In this document: positions 43,198 to 59,300 of the stretch, piece by piece | Numbering within the stretch: the first letter of the stretch is position 1 | Layout: every line of letters begins with the position of its first letter | Notes under the pieces: model-generated | Databases searched by the model: none | Told to the model about the DNA's origin: nothing | Seen by the model: only the letters and a program-made list of their open reading frames with translations | Program-made: the position numbers and the translations under genes | NCBI RefSeq assembly: GCF_002289575.1 | Contig: NZ_NTGA01000002.1 | Location: 1-64,000, forward strand | DNA from: Dietzia natronolimnaea | GTDB lineage: Bacteria > Actinomycetota > Actinomycetes > Mycobacteriales > Mycobacteriaceae | DNA: 64,000 bases | Direction of reading: 5' to 3'

Positions 43198-43239
43198 TTA
43201 GACGACCCGCATGACCACACCCACGAGAGGACCGCTCTG

Positions 43240-43863
43240 ATGTTCACCGGAATAGTCGAGGAACTCGGCACGCTGGACTCCGTCGACACGGTGGGGGACT
43301 CCGCGCGTCTGCGGATCCTCGGACCACTCGTCACATCCGACGCCGGACACGGCGACTCGATCTCCGTCAACGGCGTCTGCCTGACCGTCACGGAGTTCAC
43401 CCCCGGTGTGGGATTCGAGGCCGACGTGATGGCCGAGACCCTCGACCGCACCGCCCTGGGTGCGCTGCGTCCCGGGGATCCGGTGAACCTGGAGCGCGCG
43501 ATGCGCGCGGACGCTCGCTTCGGAGGTCACATCGTCCAGGGACATGTCGACGGTACCGGCACCCTGATCAGCAGGACCGAGCACGCCAGGTGGCACGTGC
43601 TGCGCCTCTCGATGCCGCCGGAGCTGTCCCGCTACGTGGTCGAGAAGGGATCCATCACCGTCTCGGGAACCTCTCTCACGGTGTCGGCGGTCAGTCCGCT
43701 CGAGCAGCGGGAACCGTGGTTCGAGGTCTCGCTCATCCCCACCACGCTCGAGGACACGATCCTCGGTGGTCTGCCCCGGGGAGGCCGGGTCAACCTGGAG
43801 GTCGACGTCCTGGCCAAGTACGTCGAGCGTCTCCTCGGCGGACGCGGTGAGCGGACCCCGTGA
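43240..43863 (+). CDS. ribE: Riboflavin synthase, alpha chain
   Basis: A 207-residue enzyme that dismutates two lumazines to riboflavin. It shows the expected duplication: two lumazine-binding barrels, the first opening MFTGIVEELGTL with DSISVNGVCLTV, the second from about residue 98 with GHIVQGHVDGTG and GSITVSGTSLTV. ATG 43240 follows GAGAGGACC. Called ribC in Bacillus and Mycobacterium naming. Confidence 0.96.
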   Translation: MFTGIVEELGTLDSVDTVGDSARLRILGPLVTSDAGHGDSISVNGVCLTVTEFTPGVGFEADVMAETLDRTALGALRPGDPVNLERAMRADARFGGHIVQGHVDGTGTLISRTEHARWHVLRLSMPPELSRYVVEKGSITVSGTSLTVSAVSPLEQREPWFEVSLIPTTLEDTILGGLPRGGRVNLEVDVLAKYVERLLGGRGERTP

Positions 43864-43873
43864 GCGGATGAGC

Positions 43874-43879
43874 CATACT
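43874..43879 (+). promoter_or_regulatory. Candidate -10 element before ribBA
   Basis: CATACT, near the TAnnnT consensus, stands 7 nt before a GTG (43887) that opens a nine-codon ORF, and about 60 bp before ribBA itself. Confidence 0.35.
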
Positions 43880-43886
43880 TGTGGCC

Positions 43887-43916
43887 GTGCCCGCGGACGC
43901 CGCCCGGGTGTGTTGA
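43887..43916 (+). CDS. Possible leaderless upstream ORF, 9 residues, before ribBA
   Basis: GTG at 43887, 7 nt after CATACT, reads MPADAARVC and stops with TGA at 43914-43916, 22 bp before the ribBA start and just ahead of its GAGGAG ribosome site. A leaderless mini-ORF ending in cysteine next to a biosynthetic gene recalls translation-based control, but one such ORF may also be chance. Confidence 0.25.
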   Translation: MPADAARVC

Positions 43917-43938
43917 GTACCGAGGAGAACCCGCAGCA

Positions 43939-46183
<2,245 letters not shown>

Positions 46184-46189
46184 GGCGTC

Positions 46190-48307
46190 GTGGCCGATCC
46201 CCGCACGTACCGTCCGTCACCCGGCTCCATCCCCACCGAGCCGGGGGTCTACCGCTTCCGCGACGACCAGGGTCGCGTCATCTACGTGGGCAAGGCCAAG
46301 AACCTGCGCAGCCGGATCGGTTCGTACTTCGCCGACCTCACCCTTCTCCACCCGCGTACCAGGCAGATGGTCACCGCCGCGGCGGGCGTCCAGTGGACCG
46401 TCGTCTCCACCGAGGTGGAGGCGCTGCAACTGGAGTACACGTGGATCAAGAAATACGACCCCCGCTTCAATGTCCGGTACCGGGACGACAAGACCTATCC
46501 CCTCCTGGCGGTGACGGTGGGGGAGGAGTTCCCCCGCGCGTTCGTCTACCGCGGTCCGCGACGGGCCGGGACCCGGTACTTCGGTCCGTATTCCCACGCA
46601 TGGGCGATCCGGGACACGCTCGACACCCTCCAACGGGTCTTCCCGGTGAGGTCGTGCACGGCCGGGGTGTTCAGGCGACAGGCCCAGTTGGGCCGCCCCT
46701 GTCTGCTCGGGTACATCGACAAGTGCGCCGCGCCCTGCATCGGACGGGTGACGGCTGAGGAACACCGCCGGATCGTCGACGAGCTCTGCGATTTCCTCGC
46801 CGGACGCACCGACGTCATCATGAAGCGGATCGAGGCGCGGATGCTCGAGGCGTCCGAGGACCTGGACTTCGAGCGCGCGGCCCGGCTCCGGGACGACCTC
46901 GGCGCGATGAGGCGGGCCATGGAGAAGCAGGCCGTCGTCCTGGGTGACGGTACCGACGCCGACGTCGTGGGTGTCGAGGTCGACGAGCTGGAGGTGTCCG
47001 TCCAGGTCTTCCACGTCCGGAGCGGGCGGATCAGGGGCCAACGCGGGTGGGTGGTCGAACACGCGCACGGAGTGGACCGCGACGGCCGGTTCGATCCGGT
47101 GCTCGCCGTGCCGGGCGTCGTCTCGGACTACCTCGCCCAGTTCTACGGCGGGGAGGCCGAGCTGGCCGGGGCAACCGACTCCGGTGCCGATCTCGCTGCC
47201 GCCGTGCCGCGGGAGGTGTTGGTGCCGGCGCTGCCCGAGGACGCGGACGAGCTCGCCGACTGGCTCTCGGGCCTTCGTGGATCACGCGTGTCGCTGCGAA
47301 TCCCGCGGCGGGGCGACAAGCGGTCGTTGGCGGAGACCGTCCGTCGTAACGCGGTGGAGGCGCTGACCCAGCACAAGCTGCGCCGCAGTGGTGACCTGAC
47401 CGCGCGCTCGGCCGCCCTGCAGGAGATCCAGGAGACCCTGGAACTCGATACCGCGCCGCTCCGCATCGAGTGCGTGGACATCTCCCACACCCAGGGCACC
47501 GACGTCATGGCCTCACTGGTGGTGTTCGAGGACGGGCTCCCCCGCAAGAGTGACTACCGGCTCTACCGCATCCGGGAGGCGGCCGGCGACGGGCACTCCG
47601 ACGACGTCGCGAGCATCGCCGAGGTGACCCGCCGGCGATTCCGGCGGCACCACGAGGAACCGGTGGTGACCCCGGACGACGCCGACGGGCCCGTCGACGA
47701 CCGGGCGGACGCGGGCGAGGGGGCGACCGGGAAGTCCGCGCCCACCCGACGCTTCGCCTACCCTCCCCAGCTCTTCGTCGTCGACGGTGGCCGTCCCCAG
47801 GTTGAGGCCGCCGCCGAGGTCCTGTCCGAACTGGGCGTCAACGACGTCCCGGTGATCGGCATCGCCAAACGTCTCGAGGAGATCTGGCTGCCCGGGGAGG
47901 AGTACCCGGTCATCTTCCCCCGGCACGGCGAGGGGCTGTTCCTGCTGCAGCGGCTCCGCGACGAGGCGCACCGTTTCGCGATCCGGGCCCACAGGGGAGC
48001 CAGGTCCAAGCGGATGACGACGTCGATCCTCGACGACGTGCCCGGGCTCGGGCCCTCACGCCGGGCGGCGCTGCTGGAGAAGTTCCCCACCGTCTCGGCC
48101 CTCCGCGCCGCCGGGGTGGACGACCTCTGCGCGGTCCCGGGTATCGGCCCCGGGGTCGCGGCGGCGATCCGCGCGACCCTGGGATCGCCGGACGCCCCGC
48201 CCGCGGACGCGCCAGGTACAGACGGGCCGGGTACGGACGGCGCACGCGCCGACATGGAAGACTCGGACCGTGAGGTCGACGACGACCAGACGAGCGACTC
48301 GAGGTGA
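46190..48307 (+). CDS. uvrC: Excinuclease ABC subunit C
   Basis: A 705-residue endonuclease that makes both cuts in nucleotide excision repair. Domains in order: GIY-YIG nuclease ([24 protein letters not shown]), a cysteine cluster, UVR helix pair ([20 protein letters not shown]), the RNase H-like nuclease ([36 protein letters not shown]) and a C-terminal (HhH)2 domain ([33 protein letters not shown]). An acidic, proline-rich insert of about 35 residues near 485-520 splits the RNase H-like domain, and a disordered 45-residue tail follows. GTG 46190 lies 6 bp after the PH protein. Confidence 0.96.
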   Translation: MADPRTYRPSPGSIPTEPGVYRFRDDQGRVIYVGKAKNLRSRIGSYFADLTLLHPRTRQMVTAAAGVQWTVVSTEVEALQLEYTWIKKYDPRFNVRYRDDKTYPLLAVTVGEEFPRAFVYRGPRRAGTRYFGPYSHAWAIRDTLDTLQRVFPVRSCTAGVFRRQAQLGRPCLLGYIDKCAAPCIGRVTAEEHRRIVDELCDFLAGRTDVIMKRIEARMLEASEDLDFERAARLRDDLGAMRRAMEKQAVVLGDGTDADVVGVEVDELEVSVQVFHVRSGRIRGQRGWVVEHAHGVDRDGRFDPVLAVPGVVSDYLAQFYGGEAELAGATDSGADLAAAVPREVLVPALPEDADELADWLSGLRGSRVSLRIPRRGDKRSLAETVRRNAVEALTQHKLRRSGDLTARSAALQEIQETLELDTAPLRIECVDISHTQGTDVMASLVVFEDGLPRKSDYRLYRIREAAGDGHSDDVASIAEVTRRRFRRHHEEPVVTPDDADGPVDDRADAGEGATGKSAPTRRFAYPPQLFVVDGGRPQVEAAAEVLSELGVNDVPVIGIAKRLEEIWLPGEEYPVIFPRHGEGLFLLQRLRDEAHRFAIRAHRGARSKRMTTSILDDVPGLGPSRRAALLEKFPTVSALRAAGVDDLCAVPGIGPGVAAAIRATLGSPDAPPADAPGTDGPGTDGARADMEDSDREVDDDQTSDSR

Positions 48308-48310
48308 ACC

Positions 48311-49183
48311 ATGGGCGTGAACGATGAGGGACGCGAACTCCTGCTCATCTGCGGGATGTCCGGTGCGGGCAAGGGCACGGCGTCGAAGGTGCTCGAGGAG
48401 TTCGGCTGGTACGTCGTGGACAACCTCCCGCTCCGGTTCGTCGGGGAGCTGGTGGATCGTCTCGCCGAGGCCCGCGAGGAACCCAGGAGGTTCGCGATCG
48501 TCGCGGACGTCCGCAGTCTGGGATTCGACGAGCACATCGGAGAACTGTTGGGGCGCTTCGACGGTCGCCCCGAGGCGAGGATCCTCTTCCTGGACGCCTC
48601 GGACGAGGCCCTGGTCAAGCGGTTCAACAACGTCCGGCGATCCCACCCGTTGCAGTCGGGGGACGGTCTGATCGACGGGATCCAGCGGGAGCGCAAGGTG
48701 CTGGAGGGGATTCGCGGACGCGCGGACGTGGTGGTCGACACGACCTCGTTGAGCGTCCACGATCTCCGGCACCGGCTCGAGAAGCCGTTCGGCGACCTGG
48801 GCTTCGATTTCCATCTCACCGTCGAGTCCTTCGGCTTCAAGTACGGGGTGCCGGTCGACGTGGACATGCTGCTCGACATGCGGTTCCTGCCCAACCCGCA
48901 CTGGATTCCCGAACTCCAGGCGCACACCGGCCGCGAGAAGCCGGTCCAGGATTATGTCCTGGCGGATCCGTCGATCGAGGAGTACCTGCGGGCGGCGGTC
49001 TCGATGATCGGCCTGGCGATGACCGGGTATCGACGCGAGGGCAAGCGGTACATGACCATCGCGGTGGGGTGCACCGGCGGCAAACACCGCAGCGTCGCGA
49101 TCTCCGAATCCCTGGCCGGGAGACTGACCGGCCTCGATTCCGTCGACGTCCACGTCCGCCACCGTGATCTCGGACGCGAGTGA
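48311..49183 (+). CDS. rapZ: RNase adapter / nucleotide-binding protein RapZ
   Basis: A 290-residue P-loop protein. Walker A is ICGMSGAGKGTASKVLEEFG followed by WYVVDNLPLRF; the C-terminal half has the phosphosugar-binding block TIAVGCTGGKHRSVAISESLA. In E. coli it directs degradation of the GlmZ sRNA; in actinobacteria (YvcJ group) the partner is not settled. It is always beside yvcK and whiA. ATG 48311 follows GAGGTGAACC, three bases after the uvrC stop. Confidence 0.95.
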   Translation: MGVNDEGRELLLICGMSGAGKGTASKVLEEFGWYVVDNLPLRFVGELVDRLAEAREEPRRFAIVADVRSLGFDEHIGELLGRFDGRPEARILFLDASDEALVKRFNNVRRSHPLQSGDGLIDGIQRERKVLEGIRGRADVVVDTTSLSVHDLRHRLEKPFGDLGFDFHLTVESFGFKYGVPVDVDMLLDMRFLPNPHWIPELQAHTGREKPVQDYVLADPSIEEYLRAAVSMIGLAMTGYRREGKRYMTIAVGCTGGKHRSVAISESLAGRLTGLDSVDVHVRHRDLGRE

Positions 49184-49187
49184 TCGG

Positions 49188-50189
49188 ATGACAGGTCAGA
49201 CCACGGCGGGAGGACCGGACCGGCTGGGGTCGCTCGTCGCCCTCGGCGGGGGTCACGGGTTGTCCGCCACCCTCCGCGCCGGGCGTATGGTCGCCGACCA
49301 CGTGACCGCGGTGGTGACCGTGGCGGACGACGGTGGCTCGTCCGGCCGCCTCCGTCGCGAACTCGACATCCTGCCCCCCGGCGACCTCCGGATGGCGCTG
49401 TGCGCACTCGCGGCCGAGGACGACGAGCACGGACAGCTGACCAGCCTGTTCCAGCACCGCTACGGGGGAACCGGGGCGCTGGCGGGACACGCCGTGGGGA
49501 ACCTCGTCTTCGCGGGGTTCTGGGAACTGCTCGGGGACCCCGTCAAGGCGCTCGACGCCGTCGGGTCGATGCTCGGGGTGACCGGCCGTGTGCTCCCCAT
49601 GTCACCGGTCGCCCTGGACATCGCCGCGGAGGTCGTCGGACTGGAAGCCGACCCCCGCGTGGTGCGCACGATCATCGGCCAGGTCGCGGTGGCCACCACG
49701 CCCGGGAGTGTGCGCCGGGTGCGGCTCATCCCCGCCGACCCGCCCGTGGCGGACGGCGTCGTGGAGGCGATCGAGGCCGCGGACATGGTCGTGCTGGGGC
49801 CGGGCTCGTGGTTCACGAGTGTCATCCCGAACGTGTTGGTCCCGGACATCGCCTCCGCGTTGGCCCGCACGTCCGCGACCAGGGCGCTCGTGCTCAACCT
49901 GGCGCCGCAGGTCGGCGAGACCGCCGGGTTCTCCGCCGAGCAGCATCTCCACGTGTTGCGCCAGCACGCACCCGCGGTCGACGTGGACGTGGTGCTGGTG
50001 GACCCGCGGATGCCACTGAGCGACACCGAACGTGAACACCTCGACCGGGCGGCGGCGGGCCTGGGGGCGCGGGTCATGGTGGCGGACATCGCCCGGACCG
50101 CACCGGATGGGACGATGAAGCCCGTGCACGACCCCGCTCTGCTCGCCCGGGCGCTCGCCGCCACGGTGACGGCGGGGGCCGACGGATGA
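49188..50189 (+). CDS. yvcK: Gluconeogenesis factor YvcK/CofD-like protein
   Basis: A 333-residue protein of the CofD-like fold that binds UDP-sugars and affects cell-wall metabolism and carbon use. Blocks are [67 protein letters not shown] and [23 protein letters not shown] 49188 starts shortly after the rapZ stop; an ATG at 49164 inside rapZ is a less likely start. Confidence 0.93.
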   Translation: MTGQTTAGGPDRLGSLVALGGGHGLSATLRAGRMVADHVTAVVTVADDGGSSGRLRRELDILPPGDLRMALCALAAEDDEHGQLTSLFQHRYGGTGALAGHAVGNLVFAGFWELLGDPVKALDAVGSMLGVTGRVLPMSPVALDIAAEVVGLEADPRVVRTIIGQVAVATTPGSVRRVRLIPADPPVADGVVEAIEAADMVVLGPGSWFTSVIPNVLVPDIASALARTSATRALVLNLAPQVGETAGFSAEQHLHVLRQHAPAVDVDVVLVDPRMPLSDTEREHLDRAAAGLGARVMVADIARTAPDGTMKPVHDPALLARALAATVTAGADG

Positions 50190-50211
50190 CCGGAGAACGA
50201 AGGAGCAGGGC

Positions 50212-52328
<2,117 letters not shown>

Positions 52329-52360
52329 GAGCCCTCGGGCCTGACGACCCCGCACCACAC

Positions 52361-52403
52361 CGGGCCCGGCCCGGGAACGCCCAGAGCGTCCCGGCCGGGC
52401 CCG
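52361..52403 (+). terminator. Long GC hairpin between gap and pgk
   Basis: CGGGCCCGGCCCGGGAACGC (52361-52380) pairs with GCGTCCCGGCCGGGCCCG (52386-52403), about 18 bp with two small bulges and a 5-nt loop. It sits 33 bp after the gap stop and 70 bp before pgk, so gap may be transcribed in excess over pgk-tpiA. Confidence 0.7.
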
Positions 52404-52472
52404 CTGTACATCAGCCCGCACCACAGCATCCAGACCACACCATCACCGTCCACCCGACAGGAGCCCCACCCC

Positions 52473-53690
52473 ATGGCAGTGAGCACACTCCAAGACCTGC
52501 TGGACGCCGGCGTCGAAGGTCGCAAGATCCTCGTCCGCTGCGACCTCAACGTCCCGCTCGACGGATCGACCATCACCGACTCCGGCCGGATCTCGGCGTC
52601 ACTGCCTACTCTGAACGCGCTGCTCGACGCCGGTGCCGCGCTGGTGATCACGGCGCACCTCGGTCGGCCGAAGGGTGAGGCGGATCCGGCGCTCTCGCTG
52701 GCTCCCGTCGCGGAGAAATTGGGCGACGAGCTCGGCCGCTACGTGCAGCTGGCGGGAGACGTGGTGGGTCCCGATGCCCGTGAGCGCGCCAACGGACTGA
52801 CCGACGGCGACGTGCTCCTGGTCGAGAACATCCGCTTCGATCCGCGGGAGACCAGCAAGGACTCCGCGGAGCGTGCCGCGCTGGCGGCCGACCTGGCGAG
52901 CCTCGTCGGGCCGGACGGAGCGTTCGTCTCCAACGGGTTCGGTGTGGTGCACCGCGCGCAGGCCTCGGTCTGCGACATCGCCGAGGTCCTCCCCGCCTAC
53001 GCCGGTGATCTGGTGCAGAGCGAGGTCGAGGTCCTCGCCGATCTGACCGGCGACACCGCGCGGCCCTACGCGGTGGTCCTCGGTGGGTCCAAGGTCTCGG
53101 ACAAGCTCGCGGTTATCGAGGCACTGGTCCCCAAGGTCGACACACTGGTCATCGGTGGCGGCATGTGCTTCACCTTCCTCGCCGCCCAGGGGCACGGAGT
53201 CGGATCCTCCCTCCTCCAGGAGGAGATGATCGACACCTGCAAGGACCTGCTCGACAGGTTCGGCGACGTGATCACCCTGCCGGTCGACGTGGTGGCGGCC
53301 GACGGGTTCTCCGCCGATGCCGCGCACACCACGGTGCCGACCGACGCGATCCCCGACGGCACGATGGGACTCGACATCGGACCGGCGTCCGTGGCGCTGT
53401 TCACGGAGAAGCTGTCCGCCGCCAAGACCGTCTTCTGGAACGGCCCGATGGGCGTGTTCGAGTTCGAGGCGTTCTCGGCCGGCACCCGGGGCGTCGCCGA
53501 GGCGATCATCGCCGCGACCCGTGACGGTGCGTTCTCCGTGGTGGGGGGCGGTGACTCCGCGGCGGCCGTCCGGACGCTCGGGCTCGGGGAGGAGAACTTC
53601 TCCCACATCTCGACAGGGGGCGGCGCCTCGCTCGAGTATCTCGAGGGCAAGGAGCTCCCGGGGGTCACCGCCCTCGAACGCAGCAACTGA
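52473..53690 (+). CDS. pgk: Phosphoglycerate kinase
   Basis: A 405-residue two-lobed kinase forming ATP from 1,3-bisphosphoglycerate. N-lobe: [33 protein letters not shown]; hinge and C-lobe: [47 protein letters not shown] and [15 protein letters not shown]. The substrate loop has GVVHR where DAFG(T/A)AHR is common. ATG 52473 follows AGGAGCCC. tpiA starts 29 bp after. Confidence 0.96.
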   Translation: MAVSTLQDLLDAGVEGRKILVRCDLNVPLDGSTITDSGRISASLPTLNALLDAGAALVITAHLGRPKGEADPALSLAPVAEKLGDELGRYVQLAGDVVGPDARERANGLTDGDVLLVENIRFDPRETSKDSAERAALAADLASLVGPDGAFVSNGFGVVHRAQASVCDIAEVLPAYAGDLVQSEVEVLADLTGDTARPYAVVLGGSKVSDKLAVIEALVPKVDTLVIGGGMCFTFLAAQGHGVGSSLLQEEMIDTCKDLLDRFGDVITLPVDVVAADGFSADAAHTTVPTDAIPDGTMGLDIGPASVALFTEKLSAAKTVFWNGPMGVFEFEAFSAGTRGVAEAIIAATRDGAFSVVGGGDSAAAVRTLGLGEENFSHISTGGGASLEYLEGKELPGVTALERSN

Positions 53691-53719
53691 TCCGCTATCG
53701 CCTACGCACAGGAGAAACC

Positions 53720-54505
53720 ATGGCACGCACCCCGCTCATCGCCGGCAATTGGAAGATGAACCTCAACCACCTCGAGGCGATCGCCCTCGTCCAGAAGGTG
53801 GCCTTCGCCCTGCCCGAGAAGTACCTCGAGAAGGTGGAGGTGGCCTTCATCCCCCCGTTCACCGACATCCGCGGTGTCCAGATCGTGATCGAGGGGGACA
53901 AGCTCGGCTTCGCCTACGGTGCGCAGGACGTGTCGGTCCACGAGTCCGGTGCGTACACCGGTGAGATCTCGGCGGGGATGCTCGCGAAGCTGGGGTGCAC
54001 CTACGTCGTGGTCGGACACTCCGAGCGGCGTGAGTACCACTCCGAGACCGACGAGATGGTGGCCGCCAAAGCCGCGGCGTGCCACAAGCACGGCCTGAGC
54101 CCAATCGTCTGCGTGGGGGAGAAGCTGGAGATTCGGGAGGCCGGCGACCATGTCGGCGTGGTCGTGGAACAGCTCAAGGGGTCTCTCGCCGGCCTGAGCA
54201 CCGAGCAGCTCGCCTCCACCGTCATCGCCTACGAGCCCGTGTGGGCCATCGGGACGGGCAAGACCGCCTCCGCCGCGGACGCGCAGGAGGTCTGCGCCGC
54301 CATCCGCGAGGCACTGGCCGAGCTGTCCGATCCCGGGACCGCGGATCAGATGCGGGTGCTCTACGGCGGCAGCGTCAACGCCTCCACCGTCGGTGAACTA
54401 CTCGAGCAGCCCGACGTCGACGGCGGTCTCGTGGGCGGGTCGTCGCTCAAGCCCGACGAGTTCGCCCAGCTGTCCGCCATCGCCGCAGGCGGCCCGCTGC
54501 CCTGA
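53720..54505 (+). CDS. tpiA: Triosephosphate isomerase
   Basis: A 261-residue TIM-barrel enzyme. It begins [18 protein letters not shown] (catalytic Asn, Lys), has the electrophile His in [15 protein letters not shown], the catalytic Glu and loop 6 in [16 protein letters not shown], and the phosphate loop in VLYGGSVNA and [12 protein letters not shown] 53720 follows AGGAGAAACC. It closes the gap-pgk-tpiA group. Confidence 0.97.
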   Translation: MARTPLIAGNWKMNLNHLEAIALVQKVAFALPEKYLEKVEVAFIPPFTDIRGVQIVIEGDKLGFAYGAQDVSVHESGAYTGEISAGMLAKLGCTYVVVGHSERREYHSETDEMVAAKAAACHKHGLSPIVCVGEKLEIREAGDHVGVVVEQLKGSLAGLSTEQLASTVIAYEPVWAIGTGKTASAADAQEVCAAIREALAELSDPGTADQMRVLYGGSVNASTVGELLEQPDVDGGLVGGSSLKPDEFAQLSAIAAGGPLP

Positions 54506-54524
54506 GCCCGGCGGCGCGCCTGGA

Positions 54525-54553
54525 TTCACCCTGGAGATCCCACCGGGTAGTCT
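54525..54553 (+). promoter_or_regulatory. Candidate promoter of secG
   Basis: TTCACC (54525-54530), 17-nt spacer, TAGTCT (54548-54553) followed by GG is the best -35/-10 pair I see in the window; the secG start lies 50 bp downstream. Confidence 0.5.
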
Positions 54554-54603
54554 GGACCAGTCGTCCTCCGACCACCCGACCCGACGTAAGGCCCGATCCG
54601 CAC

Positions 54604-54837
54604 ATGAAGCTCGCCCTGGACATCTTCCTCCTCGCCACCAGCCTGTTGTTGATGCTGTTCATCCTGCTGCATCGCGGTAAGGGGGGCGGACTGTCCTCAC
54701 TGTTCGGCGGCGGGGTCCAGTCGAGCCTCTCCGGGTCGAGCGTGGTGGAGCGCAATCTCGACCGCGTGACCGTGGTCGTCGCCATCCTCTGGCTCATCGC
54801 GATCGTCGCGGTCGGTCTCCTGGTCCGTTTCGGCTGA
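54604..54837 (+). CDS. secG: Preprotein translocase subunit SecG
   Basis: A 77-residue membrane protein of the SecYEG channel. Two membrane helices (about 2-22, LALDIFLLATSLLLMLFILL, and 53-73) flank the conserved cytoplasmic loop HRGKGGGLSSLFGGG. ATG 54604 is the only suitable start. In corynebacteria ppc lies between tpiA and secG; it is not here. Confidence 0.95.
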   Translation: MKLALDIFLLATSLLLMLFILLHRGKGGGLSSLFGGGVQSSLSGSSVVERNLDRVTVVVAILWLIAIVAVGLLVRFG

Positions 54838-54873
54838 CATCCGGGCCCTGCGCCACGCGGCGCGGCCACACGG

Positions 54874-54903
54874 GGTGCGCACCTCCGCGAGGAGGAGCGC
54901 ACC
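54874..54903. terminator. Bidirectional terminator hairpin between secG and pgl
   Basis: GGTGCGC-A-CCTCC (54874-54886) and GGAGG-A-GCGCACC (54891-54903) form a 12-bp stem with one A-A mismatch and a GCGA loop, in the 89-bp gap between convergent genes. Confidence 0.7.
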
Positions 54904-54926
54904 TCGTCGTCGTCAAGCCCCGGGGA

Positions 54927-55649
54927 TCAGTCCAGGGCCGACGCCGCGCCCTCGTCCAGGTGATAGGTCGTGGATTCGACACCCACCGCGCCGGCCACCG
55001 GCCAGTCCGAGGGCGACGCACCGCCGAGCCCCTCGGCGACGGCCTCCGCCTTGCCCTCTCCCGCGGCGATCACCAGCACGTGCCGCGAACGGCGAACCGC
55101 GGGGAGGGTGAAGGTCAGCCGCTCGGGAGGAGGCTTGGGGCAGTCACGGACCCCGACGACCAACCGCTCCGTCTCGGCGACCGCGGGGGTGTGCGGGAAG
55201 ATCGAGTCGACGTGGCCCTCCGGACCCATTCCCAGGATGGTCACGTCGAAGATTGGCTGCTCGCCGTCAGGGACGTCGAGTGCCTCGAGGAAGCGGGCTG
55301 CGGCGGCGTCGACATCGTCTTCCCGGGCGGTCCGTGCGGGCCAGCGGTGCACCGTCGGACGGTCTCCCAGTGAGTCGAGCAGGGCTTCGTCCAGCTGGCC
55401 GTCGTTGCGTTCCGGGTGGTCGGCGGCAACGAAGCGTTCGTCCCCGAAGTAGATCGTGACCCGATCCCAGTCCACGGTCTCCCCGGCGAGGGCGGCCGCG
55501 GTCTTGATCCCGACCGACCCCCCTGTGAGGGACAGGGTGGCCCGGCCGGCGGCGGCGATCCGCGCCGAGAGAAGCTCCGCGGCGGCCCGGGCCGCCGCCG
55601 AGGCCAGCGCCTCTGAATCGGTGTGGACAACGTGGCTGAGGTTCGTCAT
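54927..55649 (-). CDS. pgl: 6-Phosphogluconolactonase
   Basis: A 240-residue enzyme that hydrolyses 6-phosphogluconolactone in the oxidative pentose-phosphate pathway. Family (glucosamine-6-P isomerase-like) blocks are ATLSLTGGSVGIKTAAALAG, TIYFGDERFVAADHPERNDG, FDVTILGMGPEGHVDSIFPH (with Val where Ala/Gly-H-xA is common) and RLTFTLPAVRRSRHVLVIAA. ATG 55649 starts 50 bp after opcA with AGGAGAACCG as ribosome site. Last gene of the tkt-tal-zwf-opcA-pgl operon. Confidence 0.94.
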   Translation of the reverse strand: MTNLSHVVHTDSEALASAAARAAAELLSARIAAAGRATLSLTGGSVGIKTAAALAGETVDWDRVTIYFGDERFVAADHPERNDGQLDEALLDSLGDRPTVHRWPARTAREDDVDAAAARFLEALDVPDGEQPIFDVTILGMGPEGHVDSIFPHTPAVAETERLVVGVRDCPKPPPERLTFTLPAVRRSRHVLVIAAGEGKAEAVAEGLGGASPSDWPVAGAVGVESTTYHLDEGAASALD

Positions 55650-55699
55650 CGGTTCTCCTGGTCTCGTGATTCTCGGTGCTGGTCCCCGGGCGTCCCCGC

Positions 55700-56616
55700 T
55701 CAGCGCACGGATGCCGAGGTGTAGATCACCCGGTCGTGGCTCGCCAGGGCGTCGGCGTACACACCGTCGGTGTCCATGCGGCGGAGCTCCTCGGCGAGGC
55801 AGTCCGCCACGCTCCGCTTGACCAGTGTCACCCGCGTGGGAGTCTGGCCGGTGATCCGCAGCTCCGCGGAGGTGGGGCTCACCTGCTCGATGACGATCGA
55901 TCCGGAGGCGCGCTCCAGGACCACCATGCGCGGCCCCACCGCGCGGTGGACGTCGATCCCCAGACGGGAGGCGAGCCACCCGCCTGCGAGGTCCACGGAG
56001 GCGGCCCGTTCGGGCCCACACACCGTGGCGCCGGTGATCGTCTCGAACGGGGGGCGGTCCAGGGTCGCGGCCAGGAGCGAGCGCCAGTGCGTCACCCTGG
56101 CCCAGGCCAGATCGGTGTCACCCGGAGCGTAGCCGGCCGCCCGCTTGGCCAGCGCGTCCGTCGGGTGACCCTCGGCATCGGAGTCGACGATCCGCCGCCG
56201 TGCCAGACGGCCGACCTTGTCCTCCGCCAACAGTGTCGGCGAATGCCTGGGCCACCACACCGCGAGCGGGGTGTCGGGCAGGAGCAGCGGGGTGACCAAC
56301 GAGGCCGACTGCGACGCCATCGCCCCCGATGTCCGCAGCACCACGACCTCGGCCGCCCCCGCATCGCCTCCGACACGGATCTGACCGTCGAGCCGGTCCG
56401 CCCTGGCGCGGTTGCCACGGATCACGACGATCACACGACAGGGGTGCTCGCGGCTGGCGTCGTTGGCGGCCTCGATCGCGGATTCGCTGCCGCCGACATG
56501 ATCGGTGAGGACGATGAGCGTGAGCACCCGGCCGATCGTGCTCAGTCCCGCGTCCTCGCGGATCTGCACGAGCTTCTTGGATATCTCGCGGGTCGAGGTG
56601 TCGGGCAGGTCGATGA

Positions 56617-56632
<16 letters not shown>
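55700..56632 (-). CDS. opcA: Glucose-6-phosphate dehydrogenase assembly protein OpcA
   Basis: A 310-residue protein found in actinobacteria and cyanobacteria that promotes oligomerisation and activity of Zwf. It has DLPDTSTREISKKLVQIRED, LTLIVLTDHVGG, the RVIVVIRGN strand, LLLPDTPLAVWWPRHSP and DLAWARVTHWRSLLAATLD, all typical of the family. ATG 56632 overlaps the end of zwf by 16 bp. The same frame stays open upstream through zwf but is only coding-strand noise there. Confidence 0.94.
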
Positions 56633-58193
<1,561 letters not shown>

Positions 58194-58197
<4 letters not shown>

Positions 58198-59300
58198 GAC
58201 CCCGAGGGGATCTCGTCGATCCGCGCGGTGACCGTGGAGATCAGGTCGTCCCACGCGCTGACGAACTTGCTCACGCCCTGCCGCTCGAGCAACGAGAAGA
58301 CCTCGTCGAGGTCGATCCCCTCCGCGCGGAGCGCCTCGAGGGTCTCCCGGGAGGCCTCGCCGGTGCCTCGCACCGTGTCACCCTGCAGCTGACCATGGTC
58401 GGCGAACGCCTCCATCGTCGCGAAGGGCATCGTGTTGACGGTGCCGTGGGTGACCAGGCCGCTGATGTAGAGGGTGTCCGGGTAGGCCGGATCCTTGACC
58501 CCGGTGGACGCCCAGAGCAACCGCTGGGGGTGGGCACCCCGCGCGGCCAGATCACCGAAGCGGCCGGTGGTGTCGTAGACCTCGTCGTACACGTCCTGAC
58601 ACAACCGCGCGTTGGCGAGTCCCGCCCTGCCCCGCAGGGCGGAGTCGCCGGGAAGGCGGGAGTCGATCTCGGTGTCGAGGCGGCTGACGAACACCGAGGC
58701 CACCGAGTGGATGCGGGACAGATCGTGACCGGCGTCGGCTGCTCTCTCCAGTCCCGAGAGGTACGCCTCCGCGACCGCGCGGTACTGCTCGGCCGAGAAG
58801 ATGAGGGTCACGTTGACATCGATCCCGCGCCCGATCACCTCCGTGATCGCGGGCAACCCCGCCGTGGTGGCCGGGATCTTGATCATGAGGTTGGGCCGGT
58901 CGACCACGTCCGAGAGCTCGACGGCCTGGGCCACCGTGCCCTCGGTGTCCTCCGCCAGCCGGGGATCGACCTCCAGCGAGACGCGTCCGTCGACCCCGTC
59001 GGTGGCCTCGAACACGCCGGCCAGGAGGTCGCAGGCGTCCCTCACGTCGGCCGTGGTGAGCGAGCGCACCACCGAATCGACGTCCCTGTCCGCGCGGACC
59101 GCCTCGGTGAGCGCGGACTCGTAGGCCGAGGAGTCGGCCAGCGCGGCCTGGAAGATCGCGGGATTGGTGGTGACTCCCACGACCGAATAGGTCGACATCC
59201 GCTTCTCGAGTTCCCCGGAGGTGAGCAGCTGGCGTGACAGATCGTCCAGCCAGACCGAGACGCCGGCGGCGCTCAGTGCGGCGAGATTCGCGTTGGTCAT
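58194..59300 (-). CDS. tal: Transaldolase
   Basis: A 368-residue aldolase exchanging three-carbon units between sugar phosphates. The longer actinobacterial form shows GVSVWLDDLSRQLLTSGELE, VVGVTTNPAIFQAAL, the Schiff-base Lys in NLMIKIPATTAGLPAITEV, INVTLIFS-type strand (VNVTLIFSAEQY) and ASTGVKDPAYPDTLYI. ATG 59300 overlaps the tkt stop as ATGA. The products feed erythrose-4-P to the aro genes elsewhere in the window. Confidence 0.95.

Noticed and set aside
43198-43938. FMN riboswitch for the riboflavin genes
   Set aside because: No RFN-type conserved core before ribD, ribE or ribBA; the gaps are too short.
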